A DNA stretch of 64,000 nt from Membranipora membranacea (taxonomy: Eukaryota; Bryozoa; Gymnolaemata; Cheilostomatida; Membraniporidae), in the NCBI GenBank assembly GCA_914767715.1, contig OU612065.1, positions 8,430,001-8,494,000 on the forward strand, given 5' to 3'. Position numbers and translations under genes: made by a program. Below are positions 41,651 to 53,800 of this stretch, piece by piece. The first letter of the stretch is position 1. Each line of letters opens with the position of its first letter. Below the pieces are notes generated by a model. It saw only the letters and a program-made list of their open reading frames with translations, did not search any database and was not told where the DNA came from.

Positions 41651-44600
41651 GACTGCTTATAATGAAAGACAAATAGGCAATGACATTAGAAGCTAGCGTG
41701 GACTCGGCAAAGTGTAAGATTTCATCGAGAGATAGATCTTATTTTATGAAAAGAGTAACCAATCACTCCAATCTAACTCATTATGTGCCAATTTTTTACC
41801 TCCGACAAGTACATCAAAGTGCTCCTCTCTGAATATGGGCTGTGTAGAGGAGATAATGAAGGTGTGGTGTGCTATCTGTATGATATACTAATCTTCGAGT
41901 GTTAAAAAATGTAAAATATATTGTTTGTTAGACATTCAATGAATTGTTGTTTTCAGACTTGAAGAATACAAATAGTTTTAGCTCCCTGCGTTTCAACTAT
42001 TAGTCATAGATACAGAGGCGGAAAGGGGCCAGTACAGATCTATGGTCTTGCCTGCCTACTCTCAGACCTGGTGGGAAAGCGTATTACATTTGAGTTGCCC
42101 CGTCTTACACTAAGTGAGAGCAACTCCTGTTTTCATGCTTTAAAACGAAACTGAGGTATAAAAGTATTAAGAAAAACTACCAAAAAAGCACTTGACGGCA
42201 CAATAAGGCTACCACTTTGAAATGTGCTGTGTACCCAATTTGTCTTTTCTAGCCAAACTGCAAGATTAATGCAAAACTACTCTCATAAATAGATACTTTA
42301 CTAGTACTATCGCACCTGTAGAGTACAATCATTGTAAAGTACAAAACACTGTAGAGTACACTTGCTGTATAATACAATTAGTTTATGGTACAATCGCATT
42401 GCTGTAACTAGGGTCATGGATTGGGCATCATAAGAATGTTATATTAAATTCATAGTCTGAGTATGTTATGTCTATAGTTATATTATTATTAGAGAGTTAT
42501 AAGAGGATAACTCCAACCATCTTAGGTAAGCGCTTATATTGTCCTGCTGCATATATGTGCCCATATTGTGCCACAGTAATACGCACAACATCGATGTTGG
42601 TCTCGTGTTATTTTCATGCCAGTAGCTCCTTAACCAGACCTTACCACCCTGTTGTCTGTCGCTAAGTAAGTTGCTGTGGAAAATTATGAGACAACACCAT
42701 AGACTTGATATGCTAGTATATTAGGTCTATGGACAACACTGATTTGAGCTGATGGTAATTTTAGGCGTACAGTCTTTCCCCTGGGATTGATGGTCCAAGC
42801 ACATCAGTTTAGCCTAGGACAATGGATGATGATTGCAGACACAATGATCAGGCGAAAATCTTGGGTATGGGGGGGGGGGGGTGCGGGAAGAGTGCTGTAG
42901 CGCCCTCCTGCAAAGAGAAAATCTTTTGTGTTTGCTTGTGAAATGAGAGGCAATCTAAAACATTTCGCCAAAAATGCTGGAGCACCATACTTGCCAAGTC
43001 TCCATATTTAGGTGGGACCCTACAGATTTCCACTTCTGCCCAAATCCCACTTTTTGTAAATCTCACTATTTCCTCCAGATTTGATATAAATCAGCCTTTT
43101 CACAATTTTTTAGTAACTATCCAAACACTTGTTGATGAGTCCCATGGGCCTATGTGTTGGTGGTAAATGTTTCAAGTGTATTTCACCTCAGTTTGATATT
43201 TTAGTACTAGTACAAAGTACAAACATGTAATTATTTGGGATCAAATATGAGTTTTTAGATCTTCCTAGTGGCAAGAAACGTTCTCAGCGCATCAGCGGCC
43301 GTGGCTCTATCCCGGTCCCCATTGGGACTCACACCGCCCCAAACCAGGTAGATCGCTTGGGTGCTTTGCACCCTCGAAGCACCGCGATGCCGCGCAGTAT
43401 CGCTGTAAATTGAAATCTTCCCCACTTATGAATTTAGATCACTTTGCATTACATGCATGACAAGTTGGCTGGGCTCCATATCTGGTGGTGCATGACCATG
43501 CGGGCTTGGTTGGTCTGGGGTACCCTGAAAATCTTCCGGCGGCACAGGGTAGAACCCGAGACGCTAAATGTTCGTGTTTTTTGCTGTTTTATTTTGAGAA
43601 AACCATAATTTGCCCAATTCTAGCAAGTTTTACACCGAGTTCTATTATGGAAAAAGTTTAATCTAAATGCAATTGGTTATAATAGGTTGAAAACTAGACC
43701 TCATGACTGCGGGCTCAGCAAATAAAACAGCACTAAGCTCTCAGGTGCAAAAGTGGGGTGGTTTTGGGTCGTCTGATCTCATAGGGTAATCAGTCAAAAT
43801 ATCTGGTGTTACCCTACGATATAGGGTAACTTGTCATGTGCTCCACATACTTGCAAAGTTTGCAAGTATTGGAGCAATTGTAACAAATAACTTGTTCATA
43901 CAAGTCTGCCTTTCTTGTTCAAAATTGCAGGTATTCAAAAAATAATAACTACTATATTATAATAGAGCATCGAAATTTCAACGTCCAAATGTCAGGAAAA
44001 GATATGATCAAATAATTGTTTTGTTTTCACTGTTCTGAATATTTTTCAAAATTAAGCTGTTGTATAAGTAGACTGCACGATTACAGATATGGGGCAGTTA
44101 TGATGTTTTTGTAGAATAGTGTCTTGGGGATTCCTAGCCTGTCTTGACAAGCTTTGTTGTCCCAAAACAAAGCTTGTCAAGACTGCTAGGGGCTTCCCTG
44201 ATAGGTGAACATGTATATAGCGTAGCTACATGCATGATATAGAACAGCCTCTGTTTTGAAATCCTAACAATGATTGTTCTTACATATAGGGCTCTGCGTA
44301 CTTGAACATCCACCAAACGAGAGAACGTGTTATAATTTTTACGGGCATAAAGCCACCATCAGGCCTCAAAGTATTACCCATTACCATTAGGCCACCGTGG
44401 CGTGGCAATAGGGCCGCAGGTTGCCCACAGCTGTTTAAGATAATAATAGTTTTCTCCTCTTTATTTGATGAGAGGACAATCCTCTTCTTGATGGTTCGAT
44501 GGCAAGAGTTGATTTCCTTGATCTCTACAACTTGTTTCAAATATAGTCCAAATTTGTAAAACGCACACAAATACTTAGAATAGTATCGTTCATTCCGTCC

Positions 44601-44886
44601 TTCCACAGCATGTGCATGCATATAGTGAAGTTTTTATGCTCAAGCATGGAATTAGAAAATTAAAACTCAAATACTTGTTATCTGGTCCAACAATAGTGTA
44701 TGAGTTACCACAGATCAGACTTGGTCACTAAATAGTGAGACCACTACTCTTTGGAGTAATAACAGTTACTAAAAGTGGTGCTCTTGCTTATGTGGATTAG
44801 TGTTGAGCTTCTCGTCAGTCAAGATCTGATTTTGATGAGTGAGTAGTAGTTGATTACTCTCTCTCTACTCTACTCTCTCTAGCATT
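41651..44886. other. Gap between CHCHD4 and NOP14
   Basis: No gene recognised. It contains quasi-tandem GTAGAGTACAATC-like words at about 42310-42400, a poly-G run at 42870-42881, a locally GC-rich segment near 43270-43420, a GTTACCCTA/TAGGGTAAC palindrome at 43808-43830 and a strong hairpin at 44134-44189. The CT-rich stretch at about 44860-44882 (CTCTCTCTACTCTACTCTCTC) just upstream of the NOP14 start is a likely part of its promoter or 5' UTR. Confidence 0.5.
44134..44189. repeat. Near-perfect hairpin
   Basis: GTCTTGACAAGCTTTGTT at 44141-44158 pairs perfectly with 44166-44183 across a 7-nt loop, and outer CTAG ends at 44134-44137 and 44186-44189 extend the symmetry. The 17-mer TAGCCTGTCTTGACAAG (44135-44151) recurs at 54984-55000, so this is probably the end of a dispersed repeat family. 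Confidence 0.8.
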
Positions 44887-47800
44887 ATGGGGAAAGCTAA
44901 ACAGAATGTCAATGGAAAAGGATCCTTCTCAGACCATGTCAGAAGTAGAAAGATGGCAAAGAAATCTGGTGCTGCCCAGTCTGTGAGAACAAATCCTTTT
45001 GAGATAAAAATCAACAAGCAAAAGCACAAGATTATTGGGAAAAACTTGACTAAATTTGACAAGGGAGTTCCTGGTGTGTCGAGGTCCAGAGCCATTAAAA
45101 AGGTGAGTCTCCTCTAAAATTTGAATTTATAATATATAAAAGGCTTGTCTATCACTCATTCACAAACTGCTTGTCACTCTTGTTTCCTCTCTTCTAGCTC
45201 CCATTCATTGTCTAACTTACATACTAACTAACAAGCTCTAGCCATAGGCATCTGGAGTTACAAGCATGCAAAATTTGCCCATGTTCAGTATCAACCACCC
45301 CCCCCCCCCCAATGGGTGGGGGATGGTTGATACTGGACATGGGCTCTAGCCTGCACTTGAGCTTTATGGGCTGTGACCAGCGTGGGCTTCATGTGACAAG
45401 GGGACTTTCAACCGTTCAATTTGGGAAAAAGCTACTGGTGATAAGGTTATGTTTGTGTCATGTATATGTTTGCTAAGGTGGAACTGCGTACATGGTAAAT
45501 CCTAGATCATAGAAAGCTGGGTCTATGGAAAATCATTACACTACAAAACATCCCCTCATCCAATAGTGTGTATATAAGAGGATGCCAATTTGTCCTTCCT
45601 GAATAAGCCGCTGTAAAATTTCAGGTTTTCATTCAATTAATTTTATTACTCAAGTTACAAGTTCTGAGTTTTATTAACGGTCCAAGCTAAGCCGAATGAA
45701 ATAGCAATTTGAAATAATACATCATTACATTTTTTGTATGCTGTCATTGATGTTGCCCTTTCGACTTGACAGCGACAAGAAACCCTTTTAGTGGAGTTTA
45801 AAAACAAGAAAAAATCCAACCGACTAATCGATCACCGAATAGGGGAGAATGATCCAAGTTCAACCCTAGAGGAGAAGATGATGGGCAGGTTCGCTGCTGA
45901 GGGGAAAAAGCGACACGGAAGGGGCTCTGTATTCAATATAGATGATGACGAGGATGGAGAGTTTGATCAGCTGACACACAGAGGGCACTCTCTGCTGGAG
46001 ATAGAAAAGTTCGACAAACCGTTAGAAAGTGATGAAGAGGAAGAAGGCAACGAGGCAGGAAATCTCAAAGGTGTGTTGCGGCATCTTGTTAGTGGTTTCA
46101 GTTTCCAAGTTGTATGATATTTGATATTTGGACAAGTTCAAACTATTTTGCCCGTAGAACTGGCTGATATAGAGTGTGAACAGAATGACACCTATATTTT
46201 GGTTTGGTATAGGTGACATAGTAACAGAGGGACATTTTGGTGGAGGGATGCTGCAAAAGAAGTCTGGTTCAGAAGCAGAGCAAGAAAAGTCATGGAAAGA
46301 TAGGATGGAGGAAATGATTGCCAAATCAAAGCTTGCAAAGGTATTTAATCAGCTGGTTATCCATAAGTTGTGTTTGACAGGATGTTATTACGCAAATATT
46401 GATGTTCACCAGTAGTAAGGCTTTTGTTGTGCCATGGTCGCAATCTGGCAAGCCAAAGTAACTGTTGGCTGCGCCAAACTTGTCATTTTACTATGAAATG
46501 AAAATGAATTCAAAGAGTTATGAGTATAATCCTTTTTACCAGCACGAGAGGCAGGCAGAAAAAGATGAAGTTGTGCAGATGACTGATAAACTAGATGATC
46601 AATGGAGAGTACTTCACAATGTAGTAGCAGCCAGGAAAGTAAAGGTGCGTCATTGGAAAAATGAATAACATAGAAAGGTTCTTGTGGACAGCATAACCCT
46701 GAAAATTATATGCAATGTGTGTATTTTGCATCGATTGGTCTTACACGAAGGCTACTAATAACTGTATAGTGACTGAGACTCTTCTTTCAGCAGTGAGTGC
46801 TTCTGTAATTATTGAAGCAATGCATTATACTGACATAATAATAATTTTAATTCAAGGAAGCTGAGCACATAGAAGCAGATGATTTTGATATTGCTGTCAA
46901 TGAACTGAAATATGAATCCAGGGGAAATCCCACTGACAGACTCAAAACTGAAGCTGAAGCAGCTAAAATGGAGAAAGATAAACTGGAGAAGCTAGAGGTG
47001 AGTTTTGTATTTGTATTATCCAAGTTTGATAACGCGTTGTGTTGCAGTCAGTGCTCTCTTATGTTTTACCTACAATAACATTTGTGATTTCCTATCTAGA
47101 TTATGATACTTACTTGTTATGATAAAGATGTGATAACTCACCTAAGAGCTGTTGAGGAAGGAATGTATCAGTTTTCAAACTGAAATTTATCTTTCTACCT
47201 TGCTTTAAAGTGACAGTCCTACTAGGCCATGTTTGGTATGGTTTTAAAGATCTCAGGCTGAAAATTCATTAGGGCATATGAAATAAAACAGCCTGTGAAC
47301 CTAATTTCAGTAACACGCTGCAAAGTCTGAAAATTGGGATCATAGTGGATCATAATGATTTACTGCCTCCCCCTGAACACTATGACCTACTATGATCCTT
47401 GCTAAAAAAATTAGATAATAATTAAAAAAAACTTATTGCTAATTTCCACAATTTTTATTTTTTTGAAATTTTTATTTGCCCTATGAACTCACAATATTTG
47501 ATTTACTGGGGTAACTTATCCACTTTTCTAATAGGACTGACCCTTTAATGAAATAGTGTGTCTATCCAGCCTGCAGTTCCTTACATGATTGTTATGGGAT
47601 TATTTCTCAGAGAGCGAGACTGGACAGAATGAGAGGAGAGTCTAAGGGTAGATCACACACATCTGCTGATGATCTCGACGATGGGTATGTTAGTCGTCTG
47701 AGATAAGGAGAATGCTGTCTGAGTGTCTGTGTTAGAATTCTACTAAGCTTTCAAACAAGGGCTAGAGTTTATTGCATTTATTTCAATGATGAGGTGACAA

Positions 47801-50800
47801 CAATTGCCAGAAGTATCCGAGTAATGAAACATGCTGCAGATTAACATGCAATGTTCAGATGGTTGATCATGTTTTTTATCATAACTGGTATTGCTTCTTC
47901 TATAAAGGATGGACTATGGCTCCTTTGGTGAAGAGGAGGAGTTTGAAGTGAAGTATAAGGACGGCAAACTGATATCCGCCGGTAGGAAAGATGAAGATAC
48001 TGACGACTCTGATGACAGTGAAGAAGATGAAGGTAAACTGATAGAATAAATTATCAAGTAGTGATTAAAATCAAACAATGTATTTTACTCAATTAATTAA
48101 TTAATTAATTTAGTGTTTATGATTTGGTCAAAGCGCTCTCCTCATTCACTGCTTTTGAGTTTGAGGTCAGCAGTGCTCACACTTTGTTTACAGAATCTGA
48201 TGAGGAAGAGGAGTCTGGTGCCAGCGGAGATGATGAATCAGCCAGTGGGGAGGATGATGGCAGTGAAGAGGAGGATGAATTCAGGTAAGAGTTTTAGTTG
48301 AAGATTTTTATCACATTTCTCACTTAGCAGAGGGTCTGGACGATTCATATCCAGGTCTCTACTCTTGATATCACAAAAATATGTCACACAAGTGGAATAA
48401 ACCTGTATATAATAGATTTGTATATGCATGTATTTGATGCACCTACTGATTCTCGCACCTGTCTGTGCATGTGCTGTTGGGTTCCTCACTGTTCAGCGCG
48501 ACAAACAATGTTTTCTGGATGCTTATGAGCCATTCTGTCAGCATGCACAGAATCATGGATGTTAGCATGACATATTATGTTCGTCCTATACATAATGTTT
48601 CTATTTTCATATATCAAATTGTTGTTTTCATTTAATTTCCTGGTATACTCAACGTCAAGGTCGCTATCAAACAATATTAGGAACCAATGAGCTCTGATAT
48701 TGTCTTCTCAACAAAGCTGAGAAGGCAACTCCTATTCCTGTGAGTTTTGTCACATAGTAGATACAGATATGTAGGGAGGGTAAATACAATAGTCGTTGTT
48801 GCTTTCCTTTTTGTGTTCTCAAGGTACACAACTAAGTATTGTTACATCAGCATGATCACTTCAACATAAGGTAGAGGGATGCGATGTTGGGAATCGTAAA
48901 TTATAGGTTGCAAATGCCTCTACTTAAAACTGCAGATTGAACCTTTTGAAAGGTGAAAACAGAAACAAGAATTTCACTGTTTCTAGAAAATTCATAGCCT
49001 ATAGCAGTAGGCCAAACAATTAAAAGCAATATTTTATCCAAGTACAGCTCCTTAGTCTAGATTAGGTATCAAGAGAAGGTCGGGATCAGAACAGAGCAAT
49101 GTAGATTTTAGATGCTCATTAGTATGATTGCACAAAATATAACTGGAGATTGTTTGCATTGTAGCTTCTGGATTTATTAATCAAGTAAGATGATGGAAAA
49201 ATTTATGATCATTCTGTATCTTGATATTGTTATCTCATGCTACATAATTCTCTTTCGATTCTTATAACTGCTTTGTACAGCAGACTGGAAGGTCTCTTGG
49301 ACATTGAGGTGAGTGAGGACTGACTGGTCGCTCAGAGCTGTTACAGGTTCTCTGACAGGTACCTCTGCCTTGGCGTCCTCCACATTCTTTCACTGTTAAC
49401 ATCGGACAAATATCGTGAAACAGGAAATGGAAATACAAACAAGTGGTCTGTTTTCTGCTGTCATCAATCTGGCTCAACGCTATTCGTCAAAATATGTTGG
49501 AAAGTCGCACATACTCAAAGAATCATTGTGGGGTGTTTGTCAGTTGGTGAGACATTTTGATCTTGAACTGCAGTCTTATTGTTTGCAATGTAGGGATTTT
49601 ATCTTAAGTGTTAAAGACAAATGAAGACTTACGTATCTGATACTGTTTTGCCGACACTAGAATGTTGGTCACAGCCATCAACACCAATAGCACTGCCAAC
49701 ACATTGCTGAAAAAGACACATAGCATTGCTAAAAACATAACAAGTTAAGAGCTATAAACAGAGTGAGAGACAATATAAACCATTCAGGGAAAAATAGAGG
49801 ATAATAATAATAAGAATACCGGTTTAGTTTTCTCAACAACAGTAATGTCAACAACAGGGAGCAAACAGAATGAGTTTTACACTCACCGCAAATTTAGCAT
49901 GATGAAGCTGGTGATTTACTGAGCGACTGATATGTCCTGAAAGGCTACACAAACTGATATTTACAAAAAAAGGCCCTTAGCTGTTTATATTTGACATTGA
50001 GCTTGTTTTGTCACAGCTTCCTTGAACAACTTGATATTACTTTGACATTGAAATGGATATTGCATATCCCTCTACATGGAGACACATTTCCTTAGTCATT
50101 ATCAGATGAAAAGCATCACAAACCATGATGAACATCCTCCCTGACACGTAGCTCATAATAACTTGACATTATCAACCAAACCATCGACCTCTCAACCTCA
50201 TCACAAGCATGTGTGAACTTAGTCGCCTATTGATGCTTTCATGGGTAACTTAAACATCTCTCAGATTCGGGTTCTTTTGTTCGTTTTGGACAGACTGAAC
50301 AGGTTGTTGGGTCTGGTTTTTTGTGTCAAGTCATGTTTATTTTTCTCAGTTCCATCAGATTAAATTTTTTAGAATGCTTGATTAGTACTCGTGGCTATTA
50401 AAATCTGAAAAAAATGGTTGAATTGCGATAAGAAGTCGTTAGGAATTCGATTTGACGCAGCATCTGTAGGGGAAGATACAGTCATTCTTGTTAGTATATA
50501 TGACTACAGTCTCGGTTCTAAAGCAGTGTCGTCTACAGGCTCCGGTCACTCCTTTTAGAGAGCATGCTGGAATGGGAAAATAGATCATGTGTGTGATAAA
50601 ACTTCTCAAAGCATCACAAACATGCATGGATTCAATATGTAAATCATGGAAGGTCCAGTATTGAACTAATTTAAGTGCTTTGGTGACTTACCTAAGGAGG
50701 GTTTTACTAGTGAGGTCAGAGTAAGTAAGAACACTGGAATCAGAGAGCTGAACCACCGAAAATAAACAATAACATTATATACTAATACTGATACCGCTGG

Positions 50801-53800
50801 CACAGTTTGAAATCTATATGGGAAGTAGATATGTTTAGGAATATCAAACAAGTTAAGATGACCCAAACGATGTTGACGCCTCTGTGTATTTACTTATATA
50901 TATAGCAAGTGTGTAGGTGTGTATGTATGATTGTTAGTATGAACTTGCCTTAGTATCCTCATTTTGATGACTGAATGCACTGTGCTTGTGACCACAGAAA
51001 CACAAAAAGTGTGCGGGCTGTTATGATGGATTTCCTGTCATGTTCAAGTCCACGTTACTGGTGTAAGTGATCACGTGTAGTAGTCAAGGATAGAATATCC
51101 TTGGGATAATAACTGCTCGTACTGTTGGACTCGAAAGTTATGCTCTCGCAGTGATATGTTATACATCTTAGTCAATAAACTTTTTTTCTGGGGAAAGCTG
51201 CATCTTATGCATAATAATTTTTTTTATTTCACAGCTTTATTAAAGTCTGTTGCAGTTCATTCTAAAATGTAAAATGTTTATTATGTTAGTTCTTGCTCTC
51301 CCCCAGAATTGCGCTCTCACTTGACTTTGGTTATTGACGAATGGCTGTAGACTACTAATCATTGAGCTAGCTCAGCAAGTAGCAAATGATTTGATTGGTT
51401 TGGGAATGGGTTATGTGATGATGATGATAACCTTATGATTGTTGGGTATTGCATTGGAGAATACTCCCTCTCACAAGTTACTCTATGTGAGTTTAAATTT
51501 TGGTGCTCTGACCATAATGCTCCTGGTACAGTAAACACAAAAGACTATGTACTTCCAATTGAAATTTATTGTTTCAAATTCAAATAGTTGAGTTTAACAT
51601 TCATAGTTTGGTGAAGTTTCTGTCATCTTCAAGCCTCTCTTTGTTAGACACAGCATTTCTCTGAAGATCCACATTTATGCCCGTGGTAGATCGGTAGCTC
51701 ATCTCCAAAGCAAAATCTTCTGCAGTTTCCTTCCACTAATCCTGCTTTCCCCCTTATATAGCACTCTTAAAAGATAAAATTAATTGAGGACATCACATGA
51801 TTGCCATTATAATGTATAATGCCATGTGATCTCCTGTAAAATATTGCTATAGATATATCTTAATGTGTGAATTGCAGTGGGCTTGGTATATAGCTCAGTA
51901 TTTATAAATCCGGAGTTCACAGAAAACTGTATGGCTCTCAGATTAAGGACAGAACACAAAGTGGTTATAAAATATGAGAGATTGATTTACCTGTTGAGTA
52001 GGTACTTGTTGTTACAGCCAGGACAAGAAGACAAACATCCATCAGATATCTGCAAAAATAATAACAGACATTGAGTTGTAGGACACACTGATAAAATAGA
52101 ATTTTGAAAATGTTACCAGCAAAAAACACCATTATAACTTTTACAAGTAAATGAATTAAACAAGAAGGTAGACTCACTGTAACATATTCATGGTTTGTGT
52201 TGTGTGTGTGTATGTGTGTTCTGAGAAACGTGTAAACAAGAAATGACACTGTAGTATATGATATATATCAGGAACCCTTTTGTTATTGGGGCAGACACAG
52301 GCACTGCCACGCTAGTTATCATCAGCCACTTGTTGTTAACCTTGGCTCAATTGTCCTTTTGTCCTCTACCCTTGATCAACCTGATACTGCTGCAGTGCAG
52401 TACTCCAATCATAGCTGATTTGAATGGGATTGGATACACTCTTTCTATTTTGCGCTCTCTAAAATTGACTTTCACAATTAGTCATTGGAACCCAGTTCCT
52501 CTGTAGAAAAGCAGAAAGTACTCTCGGTTCATTAACTTTAACATTCTAACTTTGTGTGCTTTTAGCATTTGGAGAAGTTTTGTATTTGAAATTTAAACAT
52601 GATTCCCAAACGTGATTAGATCTTTATTCACCATTTATGTTGGTAGTTACTGAAATGGGTTGGTTTATATTGATATCCTAACCAAGTCATTACTAGACAA
52701 AGGCAAATATAAGAACTGCTGCCGTCAAAATGGTTAGCTTCAGTCTCCACACTGTGGACGTCATGGTGCCAAGAAGTTTCACCTAATGTCTGTTAATTCT
52801 GTTCACAGGCTTATGTTTGAAACTTTAATTAGCTTCTGATTTCCTGGTTTCTGGTTTCTCTTTTACCCAAGGACATAATCTCCTAATTAGAATCAAGATA
52901 CAAATATAAATATTGTATCAAATATTAATCAATAAACCACATAATTGATTTGCTCGGAAGATGGATGTTTTATTTCCTGAATTCAACACCATTCATGGAT
53001 AACAAAATATGTCAATCACTCAATAACATTGATCTCTTATTGGTGTGTCATCAGGAAATTTCCAGTGTTTTAATCTTAACCAAAGTTAGGCTTTGGCATG
53101 CAGCACCTTCCGCTATCTTCACAGAAGCCAAACCAGTTCCACCTCTCCTCTGTGTGACAGGATGTTCTGCATGATTCATTACATCTTGCTGTAAAAAAAC
53201 ATGTATACAAATATACATAGCGCTTCTTAGCCAAAAAAATTAATAATGTAGGCCTGTGTGATTTGATAGGGTTTTTTGAAAGGAGCGTAATATGTGGAAG
53301 CATGAAGATCACACTGCAGGTTTAAATCCTGTCAATCTTTCACTGCGAATATGCAAATAATATATGCATGTATGGTCAAAGATAGAGTTTGTCCACCACT
53401 TAGGTCATCAATGTTAAAGACGTACCAAATACTCTTGCTTCTTTTGCTGCTACAAACTGTGCCGCAACAGCCAAAACCAGCATCAGGAAAACAGCTAGTG
53501 CCCTATAATTAAGTACAAGGAGATACCATCAAGTCACCCACATGACAAGGGTAATCAAATTAACTTCTACGAATGAAGATATTGGGAATATTGAAGGTTG
53601 GAAGGTATTTTTGACATCCAAAGTCCCTGCTGGTTTAATATTTGGGTCCTTATATCCCAACAACTCGTTTACAAAGAATCTATAAAAAAACAAACGTTCG
53701 TAAGCTGTAATTGTGATCACAACTGCAAAAAAAACCAAGAACTGCTAGGGAAATTATCACCACTTTAATATGTCAAGTTTCATAGTAGAAAAACGAAATA

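Noticed and set aside
49800-49870. Leucine-rich minus-strand stretch resembling a signal peptide in intron 1 of gene E
   Set aside because: No acceptor with the required phase; the exon at 49706-49633 fits length, phase and downstream join.
51991-52049. Alternative frame of gene C exon 2 giving GCLSSCPGC-type cysteines
   Set aside because: Wrong phase for both neighbouring exons; the signal-peptide frame closes correctly.
52690-52735. Plus-strand NCCRQNG followed by a stop, looking like the end of another CC-type peptide
   Set aside because: Only two cysteines in the open frame, no upstream signal exon or suitable acceptor, and on the opposite strand from the cluster.
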